Shown here: positions 27,671-36,428 of the stretch, in pieces
How the letters are laid out: each line of letters begins with the position of its first letter
Numbering within the stretch: the stretch's first letter is position 1
Source: Desertimonas sp963733085
Lineage (GTDB): Bacteria > Actinomycetota > Acidimicrobiia > Acidimicrobiales > Ilumatobacteraceae
Direction: 5' to 3'
Assembly (NCBI GenBank): GCA_963733085.1
Contig: CAVTBY010000013.1
Location: forward strand, 89,238-153,237
DNA: 64,000 nucleotides
The notes under the pieces: generated by a model
Databases searched by the model: none
Told to the model about the DNA's origin: nothing
The model's input: only the letters and a program-made list of their open reading frames with translations
Made by a program: the position numbers and the translations under genes

Positions 27671-28176
27671 GTCGTGCTCGGACGGTCCGCAGGCGGAAAC
27701 ATGGTCGTCAGCGCCACCGCCACCGGCCTCGGAACGAGGTGCTGTACCGCACCACCGTACCGGGCGATCTCTCGCACGAAGCGGCTGCTGATGAAACCGC
27801 GATCCATGCGACAGGGCAGGTAGACGGATCGCACACCGGACACGGAGTAGTTGGTGAGCGCCATCTGCTGCTCGGTCTCGAAGTCGCCGGCGTTGCGCAG
27901 GCCCTTGACGATGAAGTCGACACCGGCGGCGCGAGCCGCGTCGACGGCCAGTCCGTTGTGCGTGACGACGCGTACCGACCCCGTCAGCTCGAGCTCAGCG
28001 GCGCTCTCCTCGATCAGCCGAACCCGGTCGGCGACGGCGAAAACACCATCTGGCTTGTCATCGTTGTGCATCACCGCCACGACGACGTCACCGAACAGCT
28101 CGCTCGCCTGCTCGATGATGTCGAGGTGCCCGAGATGAATCGGGTCGAAGCTCCCGGGGTAGAGCACGCTTGCCAT
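27667..28176 (-). CDS. coaD: Phosphopantetheine adenylyltransferase
   Basis: 169 residues. LYPGSFDPIHLGHLDIIEQA holds the nucleotidyltransferase T/HxGH motif, and FISSRFVREIARYGG the ISSSxVR-type motif. It makes dephospho-CoA. The set RNAGDFETEQQMALTN is also typical. ATG 28176 chosen. Between rsmD and the SepIVA-like gene. Confidence 0.96.
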   Translation of the reverse strand: MASVLYPGSFDPIHLGHLDIIEQASELFGDVVVAVMHNDDKPDGVFAVADRVRLIEESAAELELTGSVRVVTHNGLAVDAARAAGVDFIVKGLRNAGDFETEQQMALTNYSVSGVRSVYLPCRMDRGFISSRFVREIARYGGAVQHLVPRPVAVALTTMFPPADRPSTT

Positions 28177-28214
28177 GGTGCTGGAAACGGTAGTGGCAGG
28201 CCGCCAGCCGACCG

Positions 28215-28736
28215 TCACGAACCTCGGGATCGCTCCAGGAACGTGACCCAGGTGCGGCCGTAGCGCTTCACCCGTCGCTGCTCCCAGCGGGCGGAGGAGT
28301 CCAGGGCGATTGCCGCTTCGGCGACGAGGAGCCCCGCCTGTAGTACATCGAGCAGTCGCGGCCAATCGGTGAACTCGTACGGGGGATCGGCGAAGGCGAT
28401 GTCGCAGTCGATGCGCGGCGCCATGACGAGCACGTCGCCGGACATCACTCGCGATCGGCCGGTCAGGCCGAGCGACGCGATGTTGTCGTGGATCGCCGAG
28501 AGGGCATGGCGGTCCGACTCGACGAAGGTGCAGTGTTCAGCGCCTCGCGAGAGCGCTTCGATGCCGAGCGCACCACTGCCGGCGAACAGGTCGGCGACGA
28601 GGGCGCCGTCGACGACGTCGAGGCTGCGCAGGGCGTTGAAGATCGCCTCGCGGACCCGGTCGGTCGTCGGCCGTGTCGATGCTGATGCCGGGGCGGTGAG
28701 CCTGCGACCGCGGAACTCACCCGCCACGACGCGCAT
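28215..28736 (-). CDS. rsmD: 16S rRNA (guanine-966 N2)-methyltransferase
   Basis: 173 residues starting RVVAGEFRGRRLTAP, with TDRVREAIFNALRS, the SAM motif VADLFAGSGALGIEALSRGA, and the catalytic FADPPYEF (DPPY). Full length; upstream of coaD as is typical. Confidence 0.95.
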   Translation of the reverse strand: MRVVAGEFRGRRLTAPASASTRPTTDRVREAIFNALRSLDVVDGALVADLFAGSGALGIEALSRGAEHCTFVESDRHALSAIHDNIASLGLTGRSRVMSGDVLVMAPRIDCDIAFADPPYEFTDWPRLLDVLQAGLLVAEAAIALDSSARWEQRRVKRYGRTWVTFLERSRGS

Positions 28737-28769
28737 CAGGGCAGGTTACGGCGGGCACAATTGACGGCA

Positions 28770-28961
28770 GTGCTCGAACCCGACCCGATCATCACGTGCA
28801 TCGACTGCGGCGGCCGCGCTCACCTGCTCACCGCCCCGCGGCAGGACGACGAGGACGCCGAGGCCGAGCCCTGGCAGGAGGGCGACATCGTGGCCTATCG
28901 CTGCGAGGACTGCCTCGATCGGTGGGACATCGTCCTCGCCGACGACGACCCCACCGACTGA
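28770..28961 (+). CDS. Small acidic zinc-ribbon-like protein
   Basis: About 63 residues, with two CxxC pairs (TCIDCGG near the start, RCEDCLDRW near the end) separated by an acidic stretch. It ends LADDDPTD. GTG 28770 or TTG 28761 could start it. It is divergent from rsmD with about 33 bp between. Probably a zinc ribbon; the function is not known. Confidence 0.65.
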   Translation: MLEPDPIITCIDCGGRAHLLTAPRQDDEDAEAEPWQEGDIVAYRCEDCLDRWDIVLADDDPTD

Positions 28962-28989
28962 CAATCGACGGGTGTTAACCGATCGACCC

Positions 28990-29028
28990 AGGCACCCGGT
29001 TTGTCGAATTCCGACAATCCAGGTGCCT
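28990..29028. terminator. Bidirectional terminator hairpin
   Basis: AGGCACCCGGTTTGTCG (28990-29006) pairs with CGACAATCCAGGTGCCT (29012-29028) with two mismatches and a 5-nt loop. It lies between convergent genes ending at 28961 and 29041, with no strong U tract. Confidence 0.7.
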
Positions 29029-29040
29029 AGCTCGTTCAAA

Positions 29041-29949
29041 TTACGAGGCTCGACGGGAGATGCCGGCGATGAGCGTGGTAATGACGTAGTCGGGGTCCGT
29101 CGTGACATCTTCGGTGGTGAAGAAGTAGATCGTCTTGCCGAGCAGTTGCAGCTCGTTGCGACGGTGCTCCTGGCGTCGGCGCTCCGCTGCGCTGAGGTAG
29201 CCCCGGCGTCCGCCGACCTCGACCACGACGGATAGCGGGAAGAAGTCGAAGTCGACCCGGGCAACGTGCACGCCGTCGCTGCGGTAGGTGCGCTGCAATG
29301 CCGGCTTGGGGAGCGGCAACCCATCGAGCAGTTTGAGGAATCGGCGTTCCAGCCAGCTCTCGACGCCTGCCGAGCGCATCACTTCGTCGAACGCGGCGAC
29401 GCCCGTTCGTCCGCGACGACCCAACTCGTTGAGCCGTCGCTCGACGACCGTGGGTGCAGTGAGCCGCTTGCGAACGGCGCTGTCCAGTGCGTTTCCGAGT
29501 TGGCGCGGGCCAACGTGTCCGATCAGCTCGATGACAGTTCTCGTACCTGACGTAGTCGGCAGGCCGTCGACGAGGCAGCGGTCAAGCGGAGCGATCTCAC
29601 CAGTCGATACCACGTCACCGATCGTGCGCCTGCGCCGCATTGAACGTGGCACGAGGTACGCCAGCGTGCCCTCGTCAAACCCGTCGAGTTCGTGCAACGC
29701 CGCGGCTGCCTCCGCGGAGACGAGGGCACATGGACCGAGATCGAGCAGGCCCGCCTGCAGCTGTCCTCTCCAGTCGAGCCGGACGCCGGCGAAGGTCAGG
29801 GTATGCGTGCCGACAACCACGAACAATCCACTCGCCAACCGTCGCGTCACGCCGCACGATGTGATTCCGGTCGCAATCGCTTGGGCACGGGTGAAGACCT
29901 GCCGTTGTCGAGCGGCAAGCTCGGCGAGTGCACGATCAGCCTCCTTCAT
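29041..29949 (-). CDS. AbiEi-type winged helix plus DUF559 nuclease-like protein (copy 1)
   Basis: 302 residues. Residues 10-60 form an AbiEi-type winged helix (QRQVFTRAQAIATGITSCGV, RRLASGLFVVVG). A middle region has ALVSAEAAAALHELDGF. The C-terminal DUF559 domain resembles a PD-(D/E)XK fold: SWLERRFLKLL, RVDFDFFPLSVVVEVGGRRG, ERRRQEHRRNELQLLGK. There is no AbiEii toxin beside it. ATG 29949 chosen. It ends 12 bp from the hairpin at 28990-29028. A paralogue is at 43,985-44,938. The role is unknown; orphan antitoxin-like or DNA-processing functions are both possible. Confidence 0.75.
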   Translation of the reverse strand: MKEADRALAELAARQRQVFTRAQAIATGITSCGVTRRLASGLFVVVGTHTLTFAGVRLDWRGQLQAGLLDLGPCALVSAEAAAALHELDGFDEGTLAYLVPRSMRRRRTIGDVVSTGEIAPLDRCLVDGLPTTSGTRTVIELIGHVGPRQLGNALDSAVRKRLTAPTVVERRLNELGRRGRTGVAAFDEVMRSAGVESWLERRFLKLLDGLPLPKPALQRTYRSDGVHVARVDFDFFPLSVVVEVGGRRGYLSAAERRRQEHRRNELQLLGKTIYFFTTEDVTTDPDYVITTLIAGISRRAS

Positions 29950-29972
29950 GGGGCGATCATTGTTAGAGGGTG

Positions 29973-30641
29973 TCAGGTCGAGGGGCGGACCTCGGTCCAG
30001 TAGCCGTACACGGCGATCGCCATCAGCAGGACACCCGAGAGCACTTCGATGATCCGGTGGTGGACGGCGAGCCAGCGGGTGATCTGCCGCTGCGCCGGAG
30101 CGGCGAGCACCGGCAGGACGACCAGCGGCCAACCGAAGCCGAGGGCGTAGAACACGAAGTAGACGAGCGAGTCGGCGAGCGCGTCTGAGCCGCTGACGCC
30201 GCCGATGACGAACGCCGAGACGACGATTGGCCCCGTGCACGGCAGCGTCATCGGGGCGAGGAACATCCCATAGAGGAACGCTGTCGCCGCCGGGCTACGG
30301 AGAATGGGGGCTTCCATGCCGGCGATGCGGTTGAACGGGCTGTGTCCGAGCACCATCAAGACGCCGAACGCGAACACGATGCCGTACATCAGCGGAAGCA
30401 ACCAGTCGAGGATGTCGGCGACGGCACGGCTCAACTGGAACAGGACAAACCCGAGGGCGACCATGAACACGACGATCCCGGCGAGGACCAGCAGGCCGAG
30501 GCTCATCGTCGACGCCCGTGAGCGCGGGTTGGTGAGCCTTGCGGAGAGCATCACGAGCAGCCCGGGATACAGCGGGAGCAGGCAGACGTTGCCGAGAATC
30601 GCCGCGTTGCCGAGCGTGAACGCCTCGACATACTCGGACAC
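29973..30641 (-). CDS. ccdA: CcdA/DsbD-type cytochrome c biogenesis membrane protein
   Basis: 222 residues and about six TM segments. The redox cysteines are in GNVCLLPLYPG (TM1) and MTLPCTGPIVVS (TM4), the normal CcdA spacing. It passes electrons from cytoplasmic thioredoxin to extracytoplasmic thioredoxin-like partners. The TlpA-like gene immediately upstream is the obvious partner. Confidence 0.85.
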   Translation of the reverse strand: MSEYVEAFTLGNAAILGNVCLLPLYPGLLVMLSARLTNPRSRASTMSLGLLVLAGIVVFMVALGFVLFQLSRAVADILDWLLPLMYGIVFAFGVLMVLGHSPFNRIAGMEAPILRSPAATAFLYGMFLAPMTLPCTGPIVVSAFVIGGVSGSDALADSLVYFVFYALGFGWPLVVLPVLAAPAQRQITRWLAVHHRIIEVLSGVLLMAIAVYGYWTEVRPST

Positions 30642-30649
30642 GACCGGGA

Positions 30650-31273
30650 TCAGCCGGTCGTCGTGGCGGTATCGCCCGGCCCCGCCGCGGCGGTGAGTTG
30701 GGCGACAAGCTCTTCGGTGCTCTCCTGGCCGGTGGTCAACTCGCCGGCGGTGCCGTTGGCGTCGATCACGATCTTCGGCGTGCTCGGCGGATTGGCCGCC
30801 GTGTTGCCGAACTCGTCGACGAAGGCTGCGAGCACCTCAGGCGTGAGCACGGCAAAGCGGATGTCGGGCAGTTCGTTGACCTCGGCGTAGTCGGCGACCG
30901 CCTGCGCATCGAGGTCGGTCTCGACGCTGAGGGCGACAACCGCCGCTTGCTCCCCCATCGTCGCCGCGGCCTCCTGCGTCTTCGGCATCTGCTGCAGACA
31001 GTTGCTGCACCACGTGGCGAACAGCTCGACGAGCACCGGCGTCCCGATGCAGTCAGCCAGCGTGAACGCCACACCGTCGACGTCGACGATCTCCAGGCGC
31101 TGCCAGGCGGGCAGCGATTCGTCAGCGGTCACCGTCGTGGCGACATCGTCCGCCGGCAAACACGGCTCGGCGCTCGCCGGCAGTGAACTGTCGGGCGGGA
31201 CGGTGGCAGACACCGTCGCCGGAGCACCGATGGCGAGCAGGGTCAGGGACAGTGCAGTGATGAGCAGTCGCAT
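30650..31273 (-). CDS. Secreted TlpA/ResA-like thioredoxin
   Basis: About 207 residues with a signal peptide (LLITALSLTLLAIGAPATVSA) and an active-site WCSNCLQQMP within a thioredoxin fold. The cis-Pro loop is NPPSTPKIVI. It probably reduces apocytochrome c or other extracytoplasmic disulfides, using electrons from the CcdA homologue encoded eight bases downstream. ATG 31273 chosen. Confidence 0.85.
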   Translation of the reverse strand: MRLLITALSLTLLAIGAPATVSATVPPDSSLPASAEPCLPADDVATTVTADESLPAWQRLEIVDVDGVAFTLADCIGTPVLVELFATWCSNCLQQMPKTQEAAATMGEQAAVVALSVETDLDAQAVADYAEVNELPDIRFAVLTPEVLAAFVDEFGNTAANPPSTPKIVIDANGTAGELTTGQESTEELVAQLTAAAGPGDTATTTG

Positions 31274-31327
31274 GATTCTCCTCCCGACACGGGATTCGTA
31301 GCCGAGGGTATTGCGGATTGGTCGCAC

Positions 31328-31994
31328 TCACCGAGATCGTGGCGGTTCCTCGCTGGCCCCGACGTTGGCGTCGAGCCACGCGTTCACCGCCGCCCCGCCG
31401 CGCCACACCTTGGCGACCTCACTCGCCGCCCGGCTGGTGTGCAGCCAGGCCGGAGTTCCGAGCTCACGCCCGGTGATCAGCCCCCTCATCCGCAGCAGGT
31501 CGATGCGCGGGTGGTCCTTCGGCCACCCACGAGGGGCGGTGACCAGCGGCGGCTCGGCAGCGGCGATGTCGCGCCAGCGCCGCTCCTCGCGCCGCCGCCA
31601 GCGCGGCCTCGAGCTCGGCACCGTGCGTTTCGTCTGCGACCGCAGTGCGAAAGCGTTCGAGCTGGTCGCTCGCCAGGTGGTACATGCCGCCACCGGCATA
31701 GAGGCCGTTGGCGCTGATCTGGAGGTAGGTGGCCGCGGCGCCGTCGCCGTAGGAGACCGCGGCGTGGGCGGTCTTGTACGGCGACTTGTCGGCGGAGAAC
31801 CGGACGTCACGGTTCATGCGGAAGACCTTGAACTCGCCGAACTCCGGCTCGAGCCGGTCGAGCAGGGCGCGCATCGGCTCGGCGACGGAGGCGTCGAAGC
31901 GCTCCTTGTTGGCCAGCCACCACGGTCGCTCGTTGTTGCCTTCCAGCTCGACGAAGAAGTCGAGCGCATCGGGCGGGAATCCGGTGAATCGCAT
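31328..31994 (-). CDS. DUF2461 family protein (one frameshift)
   Basis: The N-terminal two thirds read FTGFPPDALDFFVELEGNN, NRDVRFSADKSPYKTAHAAV and ANGLYAGGGMYHL, typical of DUF2461 (TIGR02453). Near 31,590 the frame shifts and continues DHPRIDLLRMRGLITGRELG to the end at 31328. A single-base error explains this. The family has no firm function. Confidence 0.85.
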
Positions 31995-32007
31995 CACATC
32001 TCACTCC

Positions 32008-34131
32008 TCAGCTCTTGGTCAGGAACTCTTCGTCGTCGGAGGTCAGCAGCAGATCCAGTTCGTCGGCGAGTTCCTCGTGCCCGGCGAGATCGGGGTCGGC
32101 GTCGACGATCTCGAACGCGGCGTCGCGCGCCTCGCGGATCAACTCGGCGTCGGTCCGCAGTGACGCCAAGCGGAGGTCGCTTCGTCCTTTCTGGGCGGTG
32201 CTCATGATCGTGCCCTCGCCGCGTAGCTGGAGGTCCGCTTCGGCGAGCTCGAAGCCGTCGGTCGAACCGACGATCGCGGCGATGCGCGGGCTCACTCCCT
32301 CGGCGCGCTCCTCGGACAGCAGCCAGCACTGCGACTTGGCCGAGCTCCGGCCCACCCGTCCGCGCAGCTGATGGAGCTGGGCGATGCCGAATCGATCGGC
32401 GTCGAGGATCACCATCACCGTCGCATTGGGGACATCGACACCCACCTCGATCACGGTCGTCGCGACGAGGACGTCGAGGGCACCAGCACGGAAGCGTTCC
32501 ATCACGTCCTCCTTCTCTGCAGGCCGCAACCGTCCGTGCAGGAGACCGAGGCGCAGCCCGGCCAACTCGTCGGCGGCGAGGCGGGTGAAGGTCTCCTCGG
32601 CAGACGCCGCTTCCAGCTTCTCGGAGTCCTCGATCAGCGGGCAGACAACGTATGCCTGGTGGCCCGCAGCAACCTCGGTCCGCACAGCGTCCCATGCCAA
32701 CTGCTGATCGAGTGGGCCAACGGCACTGATCGTCTCGATCGGCGTGCGTCCCGGCGGCAGCTCGTCGAGGACGCTGACATCGAGATCGCCGTAAACCGTC
32801 ATCGCTGCCGTCCGGGGAATCGGCGTCGCCGTCATGACGAGCACGTCGGGGACCGCTTCGCCGGCCTTGTCGCGCAGGGCGGCGCGCTGCTCGACCCCAA
32901 AGCGATGTTGCTCGTCGACGACCACCACGCTGAGGCGGTGGAAGTCGACCGCGGCCTGGATCAGGGCATGCGTCCCGATGACGATGTCGACCCCGCCGGC
33001 GGCGAGATCGGCGAGCAGCTGCTTGCGGGTGTTGCCGGTGATCTTGTTGGTGAGCAGCTCGACACGCAGTGGACGGTCGCCGAAGAGATTGTCCGGGTCC
33101 GGTACGGCGAGGTCGGCGAGGAGCTCGCGCACGGAGAGCAGGTGCTGTTCGGCGAGGACTTCCGTCGGGGCCATCAGGGCACCCTGGTTTCCCGACTCCA
33201 CGGCGGACAGCAACGCCGTGACGGCGACCACGGTCTTGCCGGAACCGACGTCACCCTGGAGCAGGCGATGCATCGGGCGCGGCGACGAGAGGTCGGTGTC
33301 GATCTCGCTCATGACGCGCCGTTGCGACCCCGTCAGGTCGTAGGGCAGGGCATCGTGGAAGCGCTCGACGAGGGCGCCGCCGACCTCGTGGACGAAGCCA
33401 ACAGACTTCGCCTCGATGGCTCGTTTGCGGCGGACCAGGACGAGTTGCACCCGCAACAGCTCGTCGAACGCAAGGCGCCGGCGGGCGAGGTCCTTGGCAT
33501 CGAGCGTCTCCGGGACGTGGATCGATCGCAGCGCTTCACCCCGATCGGCGAGATGCAGGCGCTTGCGGATGCCGTCCGGCAGTGGGTCGGCGATCCCCCG
33601 CGTTCGGCATCGTTCGATGGCGTTCTCGACCCAGCCGGCGAGCTCCCACGTCGAGAGCTGGACCTTCTCGCTCTGCGGATAGATCGGCACGATCCGCCCC
33701 GTGCGGTCGCCGATCAGATCGACGACCGGGTTCGTCATCTGCAACCCGTTGCGATACAGGTCGACGCTGCCGAAGAGGGCGACGTTGAGACCCTCGACGA
33801 GTTGACGCTCGCGCCACGGTTGGTTGAAGAACACGACGTGGAGGCGTCCCGTGCCGTCGCCGACGACCGCTTCGACGATCGTCCGGCGGTTACGTGTCGT
33901 GCGCCGATGGACCGAGCGAACGGTGACGAGGACGAGCGCCTCCGTGCCGGCGACGAGGTCGGCGACACGCGCTTCGTTGGTGCGGTCGACCCATCGCCGT
34001 GGATAGGTCATCAGCAGGTCGAGGACCGACTCGATGCCGAAGGCCTTCAGCGCCGCCCGCTTGCGCTCGCCGACGCCGCGTAGCTCGCCGACGCCGTGAC
34101 CGTCGAGCTCGCGCAGCGAGATTCCGCTCAC
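32008..34131 (-). CDS. recG: ATP-dependent DNA helicase RecG
   Basis: 707 residues. The N-terminal wedge/OB domain shows FGIESVLDLLMTYPRRWVDR. Helicase motifs are LLQGDVGSGKTVVAVTALL, MAPTEVLAEQH, VVDEQHRFGVEQRAAL, MTATPIPRT, LLHGRLRPAEKEDVMERF, and QLHQLRGRVGRSSAKS. It remodels stalled forks. GTG 34131 overlaps the upstream kinase-like stop (GTGA). Intact. Confidence 0.97.
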   Translation of the reverse strand: MSGISLRELDGHGVGELRGVGERKRAALKAFGIESVLDLLMTYPRRWVDRTNEARVADLVAGTEALVLVTVRSVHRRTTRNRRTIVEAVVGDGTGRLHVVFFNQPWRERQLVEGLNVALFGSVDLYRNGLQMTNPVVDLIGDRTGRIVPIYPQSEKVQLSTWELAGWVENAIERCRTRGIADPLPDGIRKRLHLADRGEALRSIHVPETLDAKDLARRRLAFDELLRVQLVLVRRKRAIEAKSVGFVHEVGGALVERFHDALPYDLTGSQRRVMSEIDTDLSSPRPMHRLLQGDVGSGKTVVAVTALLSAVESGNQGALMAPTEVLAEQHLLSVRELLADLAVPDPDNLFGDRPLRVELLTNKITGNTRKQLLADLAAGGVDIVIGTHALIQAAVDFHRLSVVVVDEQHRFGVEQRAALRDKAGEAVPDVLVMTATPIPRTAAMTVYGDLDVSVLDELPPGRTPIETISAVGPLDQQLAWDAVRTEVAAGHQAYVVCPLIEDSEKLEAASAEETFTRLAADELAGLRLGLLHGRLRPAEKEDVMERFRAGALDVLVATTVIEVGVDVPNATVMVILDADRFGIAQLHQLRGRVGRSSAKSQCWLLSEERAEGVSPRIAAIVGSTDGFELAEADLQLRGEGTIMSTAQKGRSDLRLASLRTDAELIREARDAAFEIVDADPDLAGHEELADELDLLLTSDDEEFLTKS

Positions 34132-35832
34132 TCAACTCCAAGCAGGTACGGGTACAGGGGCTGACCGCCGACGTGGACCTCGAGCTCGACGTCGGGAAAT
34201 TGCTCACCGATCCACACGGAGAGCTCGGTGGTGACGTTGTCGTCGGCGTCCGGCTCCGGTGATCAGCGTGATCAGCTCGCGATTGTCGTCCGACAGTCGT
34301 TCGAGCAGTGCCTTGGTCGCGCTGATCACGTCATCGCCGATGGCGACGATGCCGTCGCCGCGCACGATGCCGAGCCAGTCGCCCTCGGCTGACGGGGCCG
34401 GCCGGGGTGCTCGACGCCCGTACCGCCTGGGTCACCTCGCCGGTGACGACCGCCTCGGCGGCCTGGCGCATCGGCAACGACGTTGGCGGGAGCATCGACC
34501 TCGGGGTCGTAGGCCATCAGGGCGGCGAGACCTTCAGGCATCGACCTTGTCGGCACGACGCGAACGGTCTTGGCGAGTGAGCGCATCGACCTGTTCGGCG
34601 ACGGGGATGATGTTCTTGTTGCCGGGGAGCAGCACCACGTTGTCGGCGTTGGCCTGCTCGACGGCGGCGAGCAGTTCGGCCGTCGACGGGTTGAGTGTCT
34701 GGCCGCCGGCGACCACGACCTGCACACCGAGATCGCGGAACAGGGCGGAGATGCCGTCGCCACTGCTGACGGCAACGACCGCGCAGGTCACGGCCGGGAG
34801 CTCGGATGGGGCGACCGTCGCGGCAGCGCCCATCGCCGCCGTCAGCTCCGCCTCGCGGCCGGCATGCTCGGCGGCAATCTCCTCGAACAGGTCGGTGACA
34901 CGGATCTTGAACGGCCGGCCGTCGAGGTCGAGTGCGGTCTCGATCGCCGCGCCGATGTCGTTGGTGTGAACGTGGCAGTTCCACGTCCCGTCACCGCCGA
35001 CGACGACGATCGAGTCACCGATCTGTCCCCATCCCTGCTTGAGCGCGTCGATGTTGGAGTCGGCGAGGTCGCACAGGAACATCACCTCGTAGCGCTGCTC
35101 GCTGACGTCGAGCTCGCCCTCCACTCCTGACGTCCGTGGGCGACGGCGTCGAAGGCGTCGCCAACGACACCGCTCCCGCTCTCCGGCCCGGCTTCCGGCA
35201 GCGCCTCGCCGTCGACCACGTGGAGGGCGGCGTCGAGGAGCAACAGGAACCCAGCGCCGCCGGCGTCGACGACCCCGGCGTCCTTGAGCACCGGCAGCAG
35301 CTCCGGCGTCCGGTCGAGGGCAGCCGTCCCGCCGTCGCGGGCCGCGCCGAGGACGTCGACCAACGAGCCGCCGGCACTCTGCGGCCTCGCGCGCCGCCTC
35401 GGCAGACTCCCGCACGACCGTGAGGATCGTCCCCTCGACTGGCGTGAGGACGGCGGCGTAGGCACCCGTCGTCGCCGCCTCGAGTGCCGTGGCGACGACT
35501 GCGCCGGTGGCCTCGCCAGCGGCCTTCAGCGTCGACGAGATGCCACGCAGGATCTGCGACACGATCACGCCGCTGTTGCCGCGGGCGCCCATCAGGGCGC
35601 CGTAGCTGATGGCGTCACACGTGGCGGCGAGCTCGACCGGAGCCTTGTCCATCTCGGCGACGACGGCGTCGAGGGTTCGGGCCATGTTCGTTCCGGTGTC
35701 GCCGTCGGGCACGGGATAGACGTTGAGCCGGTTGATCCGCGCGGCGTGGGCGATCATGACGTCGCGGTACGTGGTCATCGTGTCACGCAGGGCGTCGACC
35801 CCGAGCAGCTCGAGCGTTGGCACGACGCTCAC
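34128..35832 (-). CDS. DAK2/DegV-linked fatty acid kinase-like protein (FakA-like), multiply frameshifted
   Basis: The N-terminal DAK2 domain is clear: AHAARINRLNVYPVPDGDTGTN, ISYGALMGARGNSGVIVSQIL. The C-terminal part has EVMFLCDLADSNIDALKQGWGQ, VVVGGDGTWNCHVHTND and VLLPGNKNIIPVAEQVDAL. The reading frame breaks near 35,380, 35,130, 34,555, 34,440 and 34,240. The last piece, VSVWIGEQFPDVEL-like and ending LYPYLLGVE, runs into recG with a GTGA overlap. FakA phosphorylates fatty acids bound to FakB proteins. The standard rpmB-DAK-recG neighbourhood supports this. Errors, not decay, are likely because every segment stays conserved. Confidence 0.85.
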
Positions 35833-35853
35833 TGTAGGGCGACGGTGTCGCGG

Positions 35854-36425
35854 TCAGTTGGCCGCGACCCCGGCCACGCGATCGGACAATCCGTCCAGGC
35901 CGAGGGCAGCCAACCTGCGGCTCAGCGGGTCGTCGGATGCCGGCCGGAGCGTTTCGCCGGCGACCGTGTAGCGGCCCTGCCGGTTGACGACGGCGAAGTA
36001 CGGCATCGTCTCGGCGTCGCCCGCGACGAGGAACCACATCGCTTCGTCGCCGACATCGAGCGGCTGCACACCGTCGACGACGACAGGTGTTCCGTCTGCC
36101 AGCGCCGCGGGTTCCTCGACGATCACGTCACCCGACAGCAGCCCCGGCGAGCACAGCGGAGACGTCGAGGACCACGAGCCGCGTGAGCAGGGCAGCATCC
36201 GGGTCGGCCGGAGCGGTGATCTGCCGTCCATCGGTGATGTCGGCGACGGTGCCGACGACGACGAGATCGCTGGCGGCGACGAGCTCGTCGACGCGTCGCC
36301 ACGTTGGCCGCGGACGAGTCGACGTCGATCGCCCGACGCTCCGATCCATCGCTACGCACGACGACGATGGCAGCGATCGGCGCCGATGAGCAGCGGCACG
36401 AGCGGTAGCCACTTCGAGATGCGTG
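35854..36425 (-). CDS. Small membrane-anchored secreted protein (frameshifted)
   Basis: Read across frames, an N-terminal hydrophobic anchor (ISKWLPLVPLLIGA, then IAAIVVV) leads to a domain with DELVAASDLVVVGTVADITDG and VRLVVLDVSAV-like strands, then DVIVEEPAALADGTPVVVDGV, MWFLVAGDAETMPYFAVVNRQGRY. Shifts occur near 36,375, 36,290 and 36,145. No good start codon is visible near 36,420, which also points to a sequence error. It ends the imelysin/HTTM operon. Family not recognised. Confidence 0.6.
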
Positions 36426-36428
36426 TGT

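Noticed and set aside
29041..29949. A complete AbiE toxin-antitoxin pair
   Set aside because: Only the AbiEi-like winged helix is present, fused to DUF559. No nucleotidyltransferase (AbiEii) gene is adjacent here or at 43985-44938.
32371..34083. 570-codon open frame opposite recG
   Set aside because: Antisense shadow of an intact RecG; composition (Asp/Arg/Val/Gln mix) is typical of third-position-driven artefacts.
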